A stretch of 64,000 bases of DNA from Diphasiastrum complanatum (taxonomy: Eukaryota; Streptophyta; Lycopodiopsida; Lycopodiales; Lycopodiaceae): NCBI GenBank assembly GCA_029204225.1, contig CM055106.1:37181946-37245945 (forward strand), given 5' to 3'. Each line of letters opens with the position of its first letter. Position 1 is the first letter of the stretch. The position numbers and the translations under genes are program-made. Shown piece by piece: positions 49,896-62,090 of this stretch. A model generated the notes under the pieces. That model was not told the DNA's origin, did no database searches, and saw nothing but the letters and a program-made list of their open reading frames with translations.

Positions 49896-50440
49896 AGACT
49901 CTTGACCTGGCTACACTCTCTAAAGCAAAAGAGATGTTGGATATCCTACTCACAAGATTTCAGATGAAATCACACAGTCAGATAATGATGCTTGAAGATC
50001 ATATGACAAACCTACAGTGGGATGGTAAAGACCTCACTTCCTTTATTAGGAAGATGAAGGATCTATTCCTTTCACTACACAATTCTGGAACAGAAAATGC
50101 AGTGTCAGTAGAGAAGCAGCTCACTTATGTGTTGAGAACCTTACCAAGATCCTTCCAAACAACCAGAACACTGCTAGCAAAGGATCCTACAATGATACTC
50201 AAAAAGGCAATTGTCAAGATTTGAGAAGAAGTCAAGGCTCGAGAACACCTTGATCACAAGATTGCTTCTGACCAAGCTCTCTAGAATAACAAGGAAAAGA
50301 CAAAGAAACAATTCAAGCCTAAGAGAGAGTCAGATCGAAAGCAAGATCGTGATCAGCAAGCAGAATGGACCAGCAAAGGCAAATGGAAGAACAAAGGAAG
50401 GTCAAAACAGCAGAGTGGAGACAAGAAGACATGCGTGAGA
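49896..50440 (+). pseudogene. Copia gag relic
   Basis: It starts just inside the end of the repeat array with LDLATLSKAKEMLDILLTRF, followed by HMTNLQWDGKDLTSFIRKMK and VEKQLTYVLRTLPRSFQTTR, the middle and end of a UBN2-type Copia gag. A TGA lies at 50222 and a basic region with KKQFKPKRESDRKQDRDQQ follows, where a knuckle would come next. It stops at about 50440 without a knuckle or protease. Confidence 0.75.
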
Positions 50441-51420
50441 AACCAAAAGCTTTATTCAATTGGGTAGGGCACCCAACTTGGTTGGACACTTTTATTTATG
50501 ACTCTATTATGCTTGTTTGATCAAAAATCTCACTTCTAGGCTTGCCAATCTTGTTATCTTGAGATCTAGTCATCATTTTGAGGTCTTAGCCACTTTCTTT
50601 CACACAATTGGTTTGTATTTGAGTGATTTGTGAAAACTTGGAGTGTTTCCCACGTCCCAAAGATAGCTTGACCCAAACTTAGCCCATACTTTATCAATTG
50701 ATGTGAGATTGATCTAGATTAAGAGAGATTGGAAAGGCTAGTGAGGTCCATATCTCACTTTGTTGCAAGATCTTGCATAGGAGTTGGTAGTATACCTTTA
50801 AAGGATCCTATAGTGAGAGAGAAGCAATATTTTTAGTGTCTCATTACAAGGAGCCTTGACCTAAAACAAACTCGCACAACTATCTGGGTGACTCAACAAA
50901 ACTTGTCAGCCCTACTGTAGCCTCATTAGTACTTGCCAAATCCATCTGCGGGTCATGCGAATTTCGATCATGTCGCAAAAATTGATTTTTTTGTACTTTT
51001 AGGATTTTTTGGACCTAAAATAAGCTCGCACAATAAAATTCGCCCCTAACATTTTTGGAATCTACATTCTCTGAGGTTTCTTTTTATATATTGGGCGAAT
51101 TTTATGAAGCACTGATGTGAGAGTCATGGCCAAAAGTTTGAATCCAGTCTGAAGTTGGGCTATATTTTGGTTTGGAACTCACACAGAACTCGCACAACTA
51201 GTTATTGGGCACATACAAACTTGCCCATGCCAAATTTGAGCTCGTCTCATGTTTTTGCTTGAAAAAAAAAAATTGAAAAAAATTTCTGCTATATGGGACA
51301 GGCTCCATTAGACTCATCTAGCTCTAAACTATCCTTGGTAAAATCTTGTTAAAAAAAAAAGATTTGTATGTGGAATTGAGACCATAGCCTAGATAAGACC
51401 TACTGTGAATTCTGACCTTA
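50441..51420. other. No supported gene
   Basis: AT-rich sequence. A repeated theme of 'CTCGCACAA' words at 50870-51240 is visible, but I see no protein or RNA feature. Confidence 0.45.
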
Positions 51421-51426
51421 TTTCCA

Positions 51427-51600
51427 GTGGTCCTGAAGGGCACTGCCAACGAGTGGTATCTAAACCTTGAACCTAATCAATATGATTCTTGGCCGGTGTT
51501 GAAACGTACACTTGTCAAACAGTTCAAATCAACCAAGCTAACTCATAATCCCTTCATCTAGCTCACACATATTAAAATGCATGGGGATGAGTTAGGCTTA
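51427..51600 (+). pseudogene. Ty3/gypsy gag fragment
   Basis: VVLKGTANEWYLNLEPNQYD then SWPVLKRTLVKQFKSTKL matches the Retrotrans_gag pattern (LkGtA..Wy..L...W..lk..fi.qF). About 55 residues only, with a TAG at 51559. Confidence 0.65.
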
Positions 51601-51928
51601 AAAAGCCAACATGCCTGCTTGTCAAAGTGATCATTTGCAAGTCATTGATATTGGTATTATTAGAACTGCCTCGGCTCCTCGTGACCTCCTGGTACATAGT
51701 TGCTTCTGATCAAAATAGAGTCACATCCTATTTAGCGACCATGTAAGGTCCCCATCTCATATCCATACCTTCAATATGACTCTATGTCCAAGTGTGCTAT
51801 AATCAAGTCTTTTCTCCGTAGAAACATTGTTAGGCATATCCTCTGATAGTGCTAGAGTCCCACCCTCTCAAACTTTTGTCCTTCATAGTGTTTCTAGGTA
51901 CATATTCTCTGATGTCATGAACTAGTAA

Positions 51929-53400
51929 ATGGCAAACATCAATGAGGCAATTTTGGGCGATGCAAGCAAACTTGATGAGGCTTCTAACTACAACATCTGG
52001 AAATTCAGAATGAAGAGCATTTGATGGAGAAACAGAGTTATGGGAGATCGTGGCAGGTATTGAGGCCAAATACCACTCCAGGTGACATGAGGGCCTTTGA
52101 TAAAAAGGCACAGAGAGCATTGTCCTTAATCAATCTTTCAGTGAAAGACCATGTGATCACTCATATAAGTGATGCCACGACGGCTAGGGGAGCTTGGAAA
52201 GCTCTTAGAATGCAATTTCAAACTTGCAATCTAGCTCGAGCCATGTTCTTGAAGTCGAGATTGAATGCAGTAAGGATGGAAGAAAGTGAATCAGTGGGAT
52301 CTTTCTTCACCAGGATAAAGGAGCTGAGAGATCAACTTGTGGCAATTAGAGAACCAATTAGGGATGTTGAATTGGTACATTACACAATGAGCAGTGTCTT
52401 GGAAGGGCTACAGATGTTTGTGAGCGGTATTGCTTCGAGGGAGAGGTTGCCTACTTTTGAAGACTTCCACGGAATCATGTTGCAGGAAGAGCAGCATCGC
52501 AAAGTGGTGAAGTCAAGGCAAACCCCACAGGAGGATCAAGTCTTGCTTGCTAAAGGCAAGTAGAAAGGATGGAAAAGGATTCCCAAGAAATCCAAGGATG
52601 ATGATGATGAGGGAGAGTCGTCATCAAAAGGAAAAAAGAGAAAACTTGGATGCTTTGCATGCAAAGAGAACCACAGAGTTGCTGAATGTCCAAACAAAGG
52701 AAAGTTCATACCATTTTGTAGAGAATGTGGTTATGGACACTGTTATAAAAAATGTCTTGCAAGACCCAAACCACCATTGGTTACTGCTCCAGTGAATATG
52801 ATTACAATCAAGAAAAGACCAGTAGCTCAATCTGAATCAACTGTACCTTTGATGGTTTTTACTAGAGCTCAGAAACAAAAACAAGTTCTAGTTGATCCAT
52901 TACCTGCTGAATCAGCACCAACTACAGATATACCTACCACATTAGGGGTATATCCTAATCTCAAACCAGAAAAGAAACAATATCAAGATATGAGACAGTA
53001 AATCAAACAGTTGCAAGAAGAAGAAGCCCAAGAAGCCGCTAAAGCAGCAGCCGAAGTCCATTCTTCATCTATGCCATAGGCAGATCCAAGAACAGATGTT
53101 AATACACAGTTGCACCATCATGAAGAACCCTTCAAGATGACAGAACCTGAAGCACCGCAAATGGAAATGATCGTAAATATTCTATCTAGCAAGATGGATA
53201 TTACACTGGGAGAATTTCTTAAGTTGGTGCCTAAAGCAAAAGAAGTATTAGCAGAAAGATTGACTCAAATGGAAACACAAGTCCACCAAAATCCACTTTT
53301 TTGTGCCAGGTTTGAAAAAACGAATGAAATACTCAATGTAGGAACTACCTGGGAAAGTGAGCAGAAAAACATCACCTTGCCGATACAACATAGAATGTAA
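51929..53400 (+). pseudogene. Copia-like gag with two zinc knuckles and an added C-terminal region
   Basis: The ATG at 51929 opens MANINEAILGDASKLDEASN and NIWKFRMKS, a Copia gag start. Two frame changes near 52015-52080 precede an open gag core (DKKAQRALSLINLSVKDHV, ARGAWKALRMQFQT, FFTRIKELRDQL) up to a TAG at 52561. The same frame continues with KGKKRKLGCFACKENHRVAE and CPNKGKFIPFCRECGYGHCY. That gives a CX2CX3HX4C-Pro knuckle and a second C-x2-C-G-x2-HC-x3-C cluster. After stops at 52999 and 53075 the frame carries a Glu/Ala-rich helix (EEEAQEAAKAAAE) and DITLGEFLKLVPKAKEVLAE. Copia protease does not follow as expected. The C-terminal region is not one I recognise from Copia. Confidence 0.65.
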
Positions 53401-54925
53401 AGCAATCAAAGCATGGTTCAGGTCTGAATTTGGCTTTATATACAACTGGCAAGAAGTAGTTTCCATTTATCATATTTCGGATACTATATTGCACATTTTT
53501 TGCACAAAATGTCCATCTTGGTTGGAGACAGCTTTAAATAGAACAAAAAAGACTGAGCCACTTCTAGAGGTCATTACAAGAGATTTAAGAAATCGATATG
53601 AAAAGACCATACAAGGGCCTAGAGTCATCGATACAAAGGAGCCGTGGTTCATTTTTTCTATCAAAAAAAAACTGAAAAACTTTGATGCAGATTTTATACT
53701 ACCTGATCAAAGAACAGTGTCTCTTGCAGTGCTAGATGTGAAATTATTCTCAACACTTGATTGGGAATTACAAGATTTCACAAAGTTTGTGAACTTTGTG
53801 ATAGAAAAAAGCATTTTGCTTCAAAGAAAAAGATAACGAAGTTGTGGTTGGACTTTTTGAAGAAGAACTGGCTACTTGTGAAGGCCTATTTGAAAATGAA
53901 TGCCAAATAGATGTTTTTGCAACTGCTGTTCTAAAATCGAATGAAATAGACGATCTTGAGGTCTTAGATTTCAATAAAACACCAGTAGATGGTGAAGGTT
54001 TGTAATTAGTTGTTTTTACTATTTTGCGAACTAATAGTTATTACACATTTTCTTGCATCAACAAAATATTTTGATTGATTGTTTTTTTAAATGCTTTTCA
54101 ATATATATTTTGAAAGTTAGATTGTAACATCATCTTTATGTTAAATATTTCTTTTATTATGTTGTAGATGTCAATATTACAAAAGTGTCGGATACCAATA
54201 TTACAAAACTTATTTGTGATCAAAGCAACGATTGTCTGCAACATGCAAGTTTTGTAGAGGAACAAGGACCTGTTGCTCATCAGGATTTGGAAAAGTTGTC
54301 AATACAAATGGACAACATTGATGAACGATCAGTTTGTAACAAAGACATTGTGATACCAATGTCAATTGATAAAAGGATTGATGACATGGAGCACCAATCT
54401 TGTGATGAAATTGAAGTGGCATCATCTTATACAAGCAAAACCCTTTGTAGTACTATTCCTCATGTTTTTCCTAGTCCATTTGTAGTAGACCTTTTGCAAA
54501 AGAAAATCGATGTTGGTTTATGTGATGATTTTAGAAATGCAAACATGTTGGCATTTCACTATGATGCATGGAAATCAAAGCATGTTTTAAGCAAGCAAAA
54601 TTTATTATTCAGACCTCACCTTCGGTCTTTAGATAACGCAACAATTCAAATAATGTTGAGTGAAATGAATTTCAATGTATATGAACATGGATCTTTTATT
54701 TCTATATAAGATGATATTGATGAAGTGTAATTATACAATGATTATTATTTATGAGTTTGTGAATTAAGTCTCTATGTAGGATTTCTGGTTATTCCATCCA
54801 GTATCAGATCAGCTCTTGCTTTACCAAGATCAAAATACTGTAGAGAACAACTTGCTAATAGCTATGGATCAAAATATTGGAGTGCGTGGTCTGAAGATCG
54901 ATTTAGCCCTTTGCCTTTAATGCAA
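53357..54925 (+). pseudogene. Unknown coding region with candidate introns
   Basis: A frame at 53357-53836 (IKAWFRSEFGFIYNWQEVVS, CPSWLETALNRTKKTEPLLE, KEPWFIFSIKKKLKNFDADF) is followed, after one extra A in a run near 53830, by DNEVVVGLFEEELATCEGLF. That frame runs to GAAG/GTTTGT at 53998. A TTATGTTGTAG acceptor at 54167 leads into a frame of the right phase (phase 1) that stays open to 54709. A second possible intron, AAT/GTATAT near 54678 to TCTATGTAG at 54779, leads to DFWLFHPVSDQLLLYQDQ and a stop near 54921, also in phase. I do not recognise the domain. Two frameshifts relative to 51929-53400 and within this part suggest a pseudogene, or sequence errors. The link to the upstream gag is inferred from adjacency and strand only. 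Confidence 0.4.
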
Positions 54926-55600
54926 AGGCTAACCTTCAAACATATAGGTCATGACTTATAGACATAAGTATTGCCTTGGGATCTAACCTTTAGAAAATAG
55001 AGCACATGGTGATATGGCCTCAAGACATTGTATGCCTTAGTATGGGCTGCATTTAGCATGATCGAACAGTTGTGAGTTTAAAATGCATGAAGCTCATATA
55101 CTGCTAAAGTGCACTATGGCTTATTTCATGAAGGTTTGATAAAAGCCAAGATGGGTTGATTTCCAAAAGTCGAGTTTGGTAATAGAGTCAAATCGACTTT
55201 ATTGTATCGACTTTATTGTGGCTGAAGGATCGAATTTCCCAAAATGACGTTACTGAGAAAAAATGTCTATGCCTTAATGAATTTGGCCTTAAACAGTAAA
55301 AAACTTCGTCTTAAGCTTTCATCCCATAGATGAAATAAAATGTGGATGATGCTTAGAACCATTAAATATGCCAATATCATATATTATACACTCTCAGAAT
55401 ATACAAAGCTCAATAGATGTCATTGAAATCCGATAATCGATATAAAATGTCAAAACAGAGTCACCACATAATTCAAATTCCAAATGTGATTACTTTAAAG
55501 GAACTTCTTATGATGATGCTGATAGTTATACATCGCAGTTCGAATCGATTGTTGTATCTAACAATAAAGGAACTATGGCAGACAAACTTTGTATCTTTCC
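54926..55600. other. No supported gene
   Basis: AT-rich with many stops in all frames. The 64-codon frame at 55417-55611 has no motif. Confidence 0.45.
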
Positions 55601-55624
55601 AGGTTTGTTGAGGAAGCAAGCATG

Positions 55625-55805
55625 CATCTACTAGCCAGCTGGATCGCACATCAGTCACTACGTGGGATCAACTTATGGAGTCATTCCTTAACCAATTTCA
55701 AATGATCAGATATTTTACATGGGTGCTGGCCAGATTGAATTTTGTGCAAAAAAAAAAGATAAAGAATTATTAAGACAATATACAAGAAAACTGAAAAATC
55801 TTAAA
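55625..55805 (+). pseudogene. Ty3/gypsy gag fragment
   Basis: SQLDRTSVTTWDQLMESFLN then QFQMIRYFTWVLARLNFVQK and KDKELLRQYTRKLKNL follow the Retrotrans_gag pattern, about 60 residues (TW..l...Fl..F...........l...kq....l..y..r...L). No neighbouring pol or LTR was found. Confidence 0.65.
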
Positions 55806-57660
55806 TGAAATTTGTTTCCTACAAGTGTAAATGGCTCCAAATTGAAAAAGTATTATTCGTAACAAAAAAAATAGTATTTTATATTTTTTATTCTGTTCAA
55901 ATTTATTTTATTGAAGATTTTTTTATTCGACAAATTGTTGACTTGACTTTCATTTATCTTTGTTCAACAAACCTTAGATTCAAAAGTCTATCGAACCTTA
56001 TTCGTTGACTATTAAAACTATCAAAAGTATATGACATGTATACATTCATAAGACCTCCTATTCGGGGGTCTTACCTTTGAACGAAGGGTATCTTTTTTTT
56101 TATTTATGGAAAGTTGGTTAGGTATTATTAATAAGATGCAATGAGTCAATAATGACTTTTTCTTATTGACTCTTCTAAAATAATGCTACTAAGTTGTTTC
56201 TAAATTACAATGAGCTTGTAATGACTAACAATGGTCAGTGTAATGAGTTGTATAATAAAGCTACCTAATGTCCCAATTGTTTCAAAAAAATAATTTGTTA
56301 AGAATATTTCAGAATAAAATAAAATTAGTGACTAGCCCATGATTAGTAACGTCATGGTCACTGTTACAAAATTGTTAATTTTTACAATGAGCATGATGAC
56401 TAATTATCCAAGAATCTTGTATATACACACACTCACACTCAAACATGAAGTCTCTCTCTCACATAGACATAGGGATCATTTTTGTAGGTTCCAAAATGGC
56501 CTTCAAATAAAAACCCACCAAAGGAGAGAGCATTTCTCTAAGAGAGGAGAAAAGCTCCAAGCGGCTCAAGTTTAGTTTTGGCAACTAAAGTCTATGTTCA
56601 AAGTAATTGAGTCTATGCAAATAGCCTATGTTCAAATTATGGGAGTTTGTGCACAATGTTTTGCTCAATTTTAGACCTGCCCGATGGGCAACTACACCCT
56701 ATGTCCACATTTTGAGAGTTCGTGACCATTATGATTTGGTTATTGTGGGGGATTTCCATTAGGCCACGTGGACATTGAATGATTGAAAATTCAAGAAAAG
56801 AATCTGGGAAGGTCTTTGAAGGCATGAAGGGCATCAAATCTTAGCACTCATCAAAGGTAGGCCATGCCAAGAAGGCTCCAAATGTCAATGTGAATTTTGT
56901 TCTTCACCACCAATTTGGCCAACCATACGAGGAAGATTCCCTTATAAACTACCTCAAGAAAGACAACAAAGATGCATTCCTCCAATGAGATAGTGATTTA
57001 AGTATCCTTCTCCACTACCCAAAAAATGCCAATGAAGTTTGACGATTTTTTATACAAGAATATAAACTCTTTTATGAGAAATGTTCTTCAAGAATTGGAA
57101 AGCTTAAAGAAATGCATATTATTTGAGGATATTCCAAAAGAGGTTTCCGAGCATTGTCAAGAAGGACAAAAATCATGGACGAAGATGCTCAATAAAAGCA
57201 AAACAACTTCGGTGAAGCATTCCAATGCAATGAGATTTTAATGTAGATATTATTCTCCAAGACAACAGTACCAAAAACATAGAGAAAGACATGCCTAGTG
57301 ATACATGAGCGACAAGCCTACAATCTCAAGAGGCCCAATGGTGCCTTGCCCCAAGGTTTGTTCTTGTTCAAAGAGTAAAGGCCCTCACAACAAACAACGA
57401 TGCCTAGAATCTTCTTAAGCTTGAAAAGTTGATAAATAGTGATGCCATGTTGTGGCTCATATCCATATCATATATGATGTACTCATTATCCATGTTTTAA
57501 ACTTTTTTTGGTTGGAAAATGCAATCTGGATAAAAAGCACAAAACTATTTTGGTTGGAGCATTCTCTCGACAACAAGCACCTTCAAGCTTCATGTCCATA
57601 TAAGTATGTGCATGGGTGAGCAAACATTTCAAATACGTGATTAACTAAGAGTCGAGCAAG
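55806..57660. other. No firm gene; possible gag trace
   Basis: Near 56640 a plus-strand frame reads MGVCAQCFAQF, a stop, then TCPMGNYTLCP, which could be another decayed CxxC...CP gag cluster; the support is weak. A 71-codon frame at 57026-57241 (FDDFLYKNINSFMRNVLQEL) has no known motif. TATAAG at 57599-57604 may be the TATA box of the ORF at 57669. Confidence 0.3.
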
Positions 57661-57668
57661 GACAAAAA

Positions 57669-57848
57669 ATGGCAATCCAGCGATTAGCAATGCTCCCCGT
57701 TATGATGCTTCTTCTTCTTCTTATTGTTACAATGGTAGCATCAACCTATGTTGATGGTATTGTTGTTGATGCATCTACATCCCAAGGGCAATATGGAGAA
57801 ACTCTGAGCCCCCATGAAAGAATAGTTCGCAAATTGTTGGAGTATTGA
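57669..57848 (+). CDS. Candidate small secreted peptide, 59 residues
   Basis: The ATG at 57669 opens MAIQRLAMLPVMMLLLLLIV, continuing TMVASTYVDG. This is a short n-region with one Arg, a long hydrophobic core and a V-A-S cleavage-like end, so a signal peptide is likely. The mature part would be about 34 residues (DASTSQGQYGETLSPHERIV and a basic end RKLLEY) without Cys. TATAAG lies 65-70 bp upstream, a normal distance. GAG/GTAAAA directly after the TGA, and CTCTCTAG at 58050 after a pure CT tract, look like splice sites, so the 3' end could differ. I cannot place it in a known peptide family. It may be the first exon of a longer gene or a chance frame. Confidence 0.4.
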   Translation: MAIQRLAMLPVMMLLLLLIVTMVASTYVDGIVVDASTSQGQYGETLSPHERIVRKLLEY

Positions 57849-57851
57849 GGT

Positions 57852-58048
<197 letters not shown>

Positions 58049-58433
58049 GCTTCAGTGCTTGCGAAAAACCGACAAATACAAATACTCCAATTGTTGAAAT
58101 TCATTTTTTATGGCTTCATTTTAGGTTTGTAAGTTTTTTATATGGTTGAAAATCAATTGGGTACATAGTTTTGGCTTCTATCTTTCTGGATGCAAGGAGC
58201 ATGGTTCACTGCATGAGAGAGAATGGAAGAGATGGATGGGTGGCTTCATCAAGGCAGTGAAGGAGGTAGTCCTAACCATGCCATATTAGCTTGGTTAAGG
58301 AATCTGAAAAAATGCACTATTTCAGTTAGTGCTAATTGAAACTGCTAGATGACACTGTTTGTTAACTATAGCTGGGGCTTCAATGTCAATTCCGTTAGCA
58401 CAAACTGAGAGCGCTAATGGGTGGTGAGGCCCC
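58049..58433. other. No firm gene; possible downstream exon
   Basis: Directly after the CTAG, one frame reads FSACEKPTNTNTPIVEIHF and stays open for about 35 codons. This is weak support for an exon paired with the ORF at 57669. Confidence 0.25.
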
Positions 58434-59497
58434 TATTGGGAGAGAGGGAGGAAGAATAAATGACGAACACAAATGAGAAACGAACTCGAACAAGAAACAA
58501 ACAAGAAGCGAACTCGAACAGAAAATGTTCGTGTGCAGTGGAATGAGTTAAATGACTCTCTCCCTAAGCATGACTACGCCTATCAGAATGAATAGAACTT
58601 TAGTGATAGAAATCATAGTCATTCTGGATTATGTAGCCAAACATTTAAATGGATAAGCGCCAGATGAATAATTTGTCACGAATTGCAAGACAAATTATTT
58701 GTCGCGAATGATTCGCGAAGAGCTAGACTGTGCTCGATTGATAATTAGTCACAAATTATTTGCAAAAGACAAGACTAAAAGTTGATCGTCTATTACTAAA
58801 AAGAGCAACAAGAAAGATTAGACAGAATGAAGAATAAGCATAGCAATATTGACATATCTAAAACGTAGAACAAATGAACTGTGTCAGATTAAGTGTATCA
58901 AGTATACAAGTCAATTATGCGGTAGAGCACAAGACTGTAGCGGATGAAACCGCGTGCCTTACAAAGCTTATTTATGTCTGTAATGAGGAATGAAACCTCT
59001 TCTCTTAGTCTCTTCTTCACTCACTTGATCATCTGATAATCATCATCATCGAATACGCAGATGGTATCCAATATATATACATAGTATTACAGGTGTGCAG
59101 ATGCGAAAGTACAAAGTGGATGTGTTGTCTGTAGGAGATCGTGGGTGGCTGCAATCGTTGTCCAATCTCTTAGCGCAACTGCATGGGGGTGAGGGTGAAA
59201 AGGGTGCAACGTCAGCCAGTATTGAAGTGAATGTTGGTGATGATGCAAAAGTGTGTCACTCTTATGAATGGCCTTAGGATAAGATTTACAGGGTGCCTTA
59301 TCTGTTAGGGCACATTTGGCATTCAGTAAGGTAGTTTCCCCTTTTCATCTGTCACCATGACCTGTGTAAGAACACAGTGTCGCAATTCATTCACCTTTTC
59401 TTCATCTGTGTGAATTTGCATGTAAAAAATGTAGACTGCGTGACAACGTTAGAAAAATATGCAGCATGAATGGAGGCAAATTAAAATTGGGATTTAG
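58434..59497 (-). repeat. 3' LTR of Copia copy 8
   Basis: Direct repeat of 62091-63147. The outer end TATTGGG has lost the canonical TG (TGTTGGG in the other copy), and the inner end lacks the last stretch up to CCAACA. Confidence 0.85.
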
Positions 59498-59509
59498 GAT
59501 GCCTCTTCG

Positions 59510-61933
59510 ACTGTCGTCAGTTCCTGCATTAAAAGACAGACAGACTCAAGAGTATACCTTGTGGGTTGTGTGCGCACTCGGCTTGATCTTCTGGGAGGAT
59601 TCGACTGATGAATTGCTCATGGGATATGTTGCTGGGTAGCAGCAATATCTTCATCTGATTCGTTGTCTCGAAGTGGGTCGACGATAGACATTCCTGAGCC
59701 AGAAGCTCGGATTGTTGTGTCAATGGCAGTTGATGAAGGTTCTTTTTGAGCAATATCCTTGCCTTTGAGGTCGACAAACTGATCCTCAATAAAGATTGTA
59801 TCTCGACTATACAAGATTTGCTGGGTATCAAGATCGTACAGCTTGTAGGTGTTATCAGACGAAGTATATCTGATCAGGATGGTCTTTAGACCTTGGAAGT
59901 CCAATTTCTTCCTTGTGTCCTTTGGGATATGCGCGTAGGCAATGCACCCAAACACTCTTAGCTTCTTCAAAGAAGGCTTGGAGCCTGTCCACACCTCGTG
60001 GGTGTCTTGTCTGAGAGGGCTTTGGTCGCACATCTATTCTAGATGTAAGCTGCAGTGGAGATAGCTTCAACCCAGAACCTCTTGGGCAACGATGCATGTG
60101 CTAGCATACACTTAGCAGATTCGACCAGAGTTTGGTTCTTTCTCTCAACTAAGCCATTAGACCGAGGACTGTAAGGAGTGATGAATTGCTGCTCAATGCC
60201 TTGGCTTTGGTAGTACTCCTTGAACTTAGCAGAGATATATTCTCCACCGTTATCTAACCTTAGGGCCTTGATCGTCCTTCCAGTCTCCTTTTCTACATGC
60301 TCCTTGAAGATTATGAAGCAGTTGAAGGCTTCTGATTTCTTCTTTATGAAGTAGACCATCGTTCTTCTCGAGAATTCATCAATAAAGGTTATAAATACTT
60401 GGCTTCCTTCAGCGAAGGATTTTTCATCGGGCCACAAATATCTGAATGTACAACATCCAGCAATCCTCTAGCAACATGTTGATGGCTTGACTTAAATGGC
60501 TTCCTAGTTTGTTTTCCAACTAGACAGTCTTGACAGATAGGTAGCTCGACTATTTTGCGAGGAAAGTTGAGATCAAGAACAATAGATTGTCTAGACATTC
60601 ATTGTACAGTAGCATAATTTAAATGACCAAGTCTATAATGCCAAAGTAAACCTTTATTTGATTGAATTGAAGTATTGAGAGCCTGACTAGAGGCAGAAAA
60701 GCAATGACTTAATTTATACAAGTATCCATGCCTCTTTTCGAGTGCTAGGATCTTGCCTGTCCTATCAACTACTTTACATTGATCACATTTGAATTCTACT
60801 TTGTGTCCTAGATCTGTGATTCTGCTTACAGAGAGCATATTCGTGGATAACTTAGGTACATACAGAACTTTGGAGAGTAGCTTAGATTGATCATTTGCAA
60901 AGCATAACCTTACAGTTCCTTCACCTTTAATAGCTTGTGTGCTATTGTCACCAAGGTGAATAGGACTCGAAACAGCCAATCAAGCTAGTCATGTGTTGAG
61001 TGGCTCCGGAATCTAGGAACCAAGAACTGTCGCCAGATGCTCCTTGATGGATGGTCATGAAGGCATCATGATCCGCTTCTTGAATGGGTTGTGGAGCTTT
61101 TGCAGCTGCATGTGCCACTTGATTCGACTACCCTTTGTTGTTGTTTTTCGCTTGAAGTATTCGGCAGTCTTGTATTTCATGGTTGTTTCATTTGTAGTAT
61201 CTGCAAAAAAAAACTTCTTCTTTGTCTACAGATTCGACTGTTCCTTGTCTTGAGCTCATTTCTGGTCTGGCTTTGATAGCTTCGGGCCTTTCTTCTTCTT
61301 CTGCTTTGTCGTGCCCTTGTTGGGGTACAAGGCGTGAGAATCAGCTGAGGAACTTGAGGCTACGTTCCTTCACGTGTCTTCCTGCAACAACATAGTGATG
61401 ACTCTTGAAAGAGTCAACTCTGGATGAGTCATGATGATCATCACCCAACTGTCATAAGAAATTGGCAAGCTTGTAAGCAATTGCATCACTGCGTCTTGAT
61501 CGTCTATGATAGATCCGACAGCGGCCATTTGCCTTAGCAGGTTCTTGAATTGATTAATGTGATTCTGTAGAGAATCACCATTCGTCATCTTGAGGGAGTA
61601 GAATTTCTTCATGAGATGTAGCTTGGAATCTATATCTCGCACTTCGTATAGTGTGATCAAGATGTCCCAGACTTCTTTCGATGTCTGAACCTCGGATACA
61701 TGGTCGATCTGTGTATCCGTGATGTTGAGGATGATCAGCGCGAAAGCTTTTCCATCCTTCAGCTTCCATCTGACGATTGTCGCGTCGTCCACTTCGGGTT
61801 TTCCTTATGCACCTGTAACAACGTCATACAATTCTTTTGCCATTAGTACAGTCTTCATCTTAAATTTTCACAGATGGTAATTGGCTCCATCAAGCTTGTC
61901 CATGAGAGGACTGGCTTTCCCTTGGGAATCCAT
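59510..61933 (-). pseudogene. Copia gag-protease-integrase (copy 8)
   Basis: The minus-strand ATG at 61933 opens MDSQGKASPLMDKLDGANYH with stops at two Trp or Gln-like positions in the first 50 codons. The gag core (61792-61370) has LNITDTQIDHVSEVQTSKEV and LHLMKKFYSLKM. The knuckle near 61200 reads CRYYK, stop, NNHEIQDC, so its second Cys is Tyr. The protease site SWFLDSGATQHMTS is at about 61010, followed by a frameshift. The protease body, pre-integrase LLWHYRLGHLNYATVQ (60610), integrase core (HSDICGPMK, ALRLDNGGEYISAKF, SPRSNGLVERKNQTLVESAK) and C-terminus FGCIAYAHIPKDTRKKLDF follow in successive frames. There is no RT. Closest relative in the window is copy 4 (34536-35822). Confidence 0.9.
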
Positions 61934-62078
61934 GTGGAAGAATTAGTCTAAGTGATAGGAGAAACTATCAGTGACTTAAGAATGAAAATCTGATACTGAA
62001 ATATACAGAACAAGAAAACAGTTACTCTATCAGCTAATAGAGTCTTGTACTGTGGGAGCTAATCAAACTATAAAGATT

Positions 62079-62090
62079 GCTCTGATACCA
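62079..62090 (-). other. Primer-binding site, initiator-Met tRNA
   Basis: On the minus strand TGGTATCAGAGC, a perfect match, directly abutting the LTR end CCCAACA. The leader to the gag ATG is only about 145 bp. Confidence 0.95.
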
